Positions 63,807 through 64,000 of a stretch of 64,000 nt of DNA are shown here, one piece after another. The stretch's first letter is position 1. Each line of letters begins with the position of its first letter. The position numbers and the translations under genes are program-made. The notes under the pieces are model-generated. The model was not told the DNA's origin and searched no databases. It worked only from the letters and a program-made list of their open reading frames with translations. Source of the DNA: CAJCIT01 sp963771305 (lineage in GTDB: Bacteria > Acidobacteriota > Terriglobia > Bryobacterales > Bryobacteraceae); assembly GCA_963771305.1 (NCBI GenBank), contig CAVYTS010000001.1:268144-332143 (forward strand). The letters run 5' to 3'.

Positions 63807-64000
63807 ATCGTTATCGATTCATCGTCGAAGCCTTGCTAGCACTCTGCTCGTCGGAGCGCTGGCCACGGACGGCCCAACAAGTCGCTGAAACCGGCGCTCG
63901 GATGTGGCGCCCGTTCCTTCCCTCCTTGTCCACGTTCCGCAGCGGTCCTCGCCGTCAAGAGTCCGCTGCGCCGCGCGTTTCCCGCGCGCCCTTGACCGCT
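63803..64000 (+). CDS. Partial hypothetical gene after the relaxase
   Basis: ATG overlaps the relaxase stop (ATGA) and the frame is open to the end of the window: MNRYRFIVEALLALCSSERW, then a basic Ser/Arg/Pro-rich stretch. Translational coupling suggests it belongs to the mobilisation operon, but the composition of the later part is not convincingly protein-like. Confidence 0.35.
   Translation, partial: MNRYRFIVEALLALCSSERWPRTAQQVAETGARMWRPFLPSLSTFRSGPRRQESAAPRVSRAPLTA

Overview
The window (about 60% G+C) looks like an accessory region of a soil Acidobacteriota genome of the Solibacter/Bryobacter type. This is inferred from family content: an Oar-like TonB receptor with a carboxypeptidase-regulatory N-terminus, YVTN/choice-of-anchor-D proteins, Ser/Thr kinase-TPR receptors, large InlB-repeat surface proteins, and many decayed genes. 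Several intact ORFs of 900-1200 codons show that the sequence is not generally indel-ridden, so most frameshifts described here are probably real decay.

Layout. 0.3-2.3 kb: a GntR-ABC transporter operon with its operator. 2.4-4.3 kb: dead genes, a HupE/UreJ-like gene split by a 264-bp IS21-like element and a frameshifted YVTN propeller gene. 4.5-7.2 kb: a Rap1a/Tai-like secreted protein and an ISAzo13-family IS with a canonical -1 frameshift site. 7.4-11.5 kb: an integration module (a dead and a living serine recombinase, an RHH protein, a small basic protein coupled to a tyrosine integrase, a HEPN protein) followed by a tRNA-Pro 3' fragment. 12.3-29.3 kb: a dense signalling and conflict cluster (Ser/Thr kinase-TPR, TPR-trypsin, dead DUF4062-NACHT-FGE, dead TIR proteins, a DRHyd/TPR-S protein, a 3-TM protein and a 1182-aa GroEL-CHAT fusion). 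30.5-41 kb: a TonB receptor and two giant secreted proteins sharing a 1.23-kb near-identical 3' segment. 41-46.5 kb: a caspase-TPR / DUF4384-like / TIR-TM-DUF4384-like locus. 46.7-56.9 kb: glycosyltransferase and methyltransferase genes mixed with an IS66 and an IS110 element. 57.7-64 kb: a RelE/ParE toxin-antitoxin operon and a tightly coupled mobilisation operon ending in a MobF (TrwC/TraI) relaxase.

The most striking object is the GroEL-CHAT protein. Residues 1 to about 525 are collinear with E. coli GroEL and keep D52, D87 and D398 plus most apical substrate-binding residues. The glycine/methionine tail is replaced by a linker, a beta-rich domain and a caspase-like CHAT domain with an apparent His1050/Cys1092 dyad. 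Its same-strand neighbour has the domain order known from the N-terminus of ASK/MAP3K5-type kinases (deoxyribohydrolase-like plus TRAFs-binding TPR). Together with the TIR, NACHT, FGE and trypsin proteins nearby, this suggests a proteostasis-linked self/non-self or cell-death signalling system. That role is inference from domains and context only.
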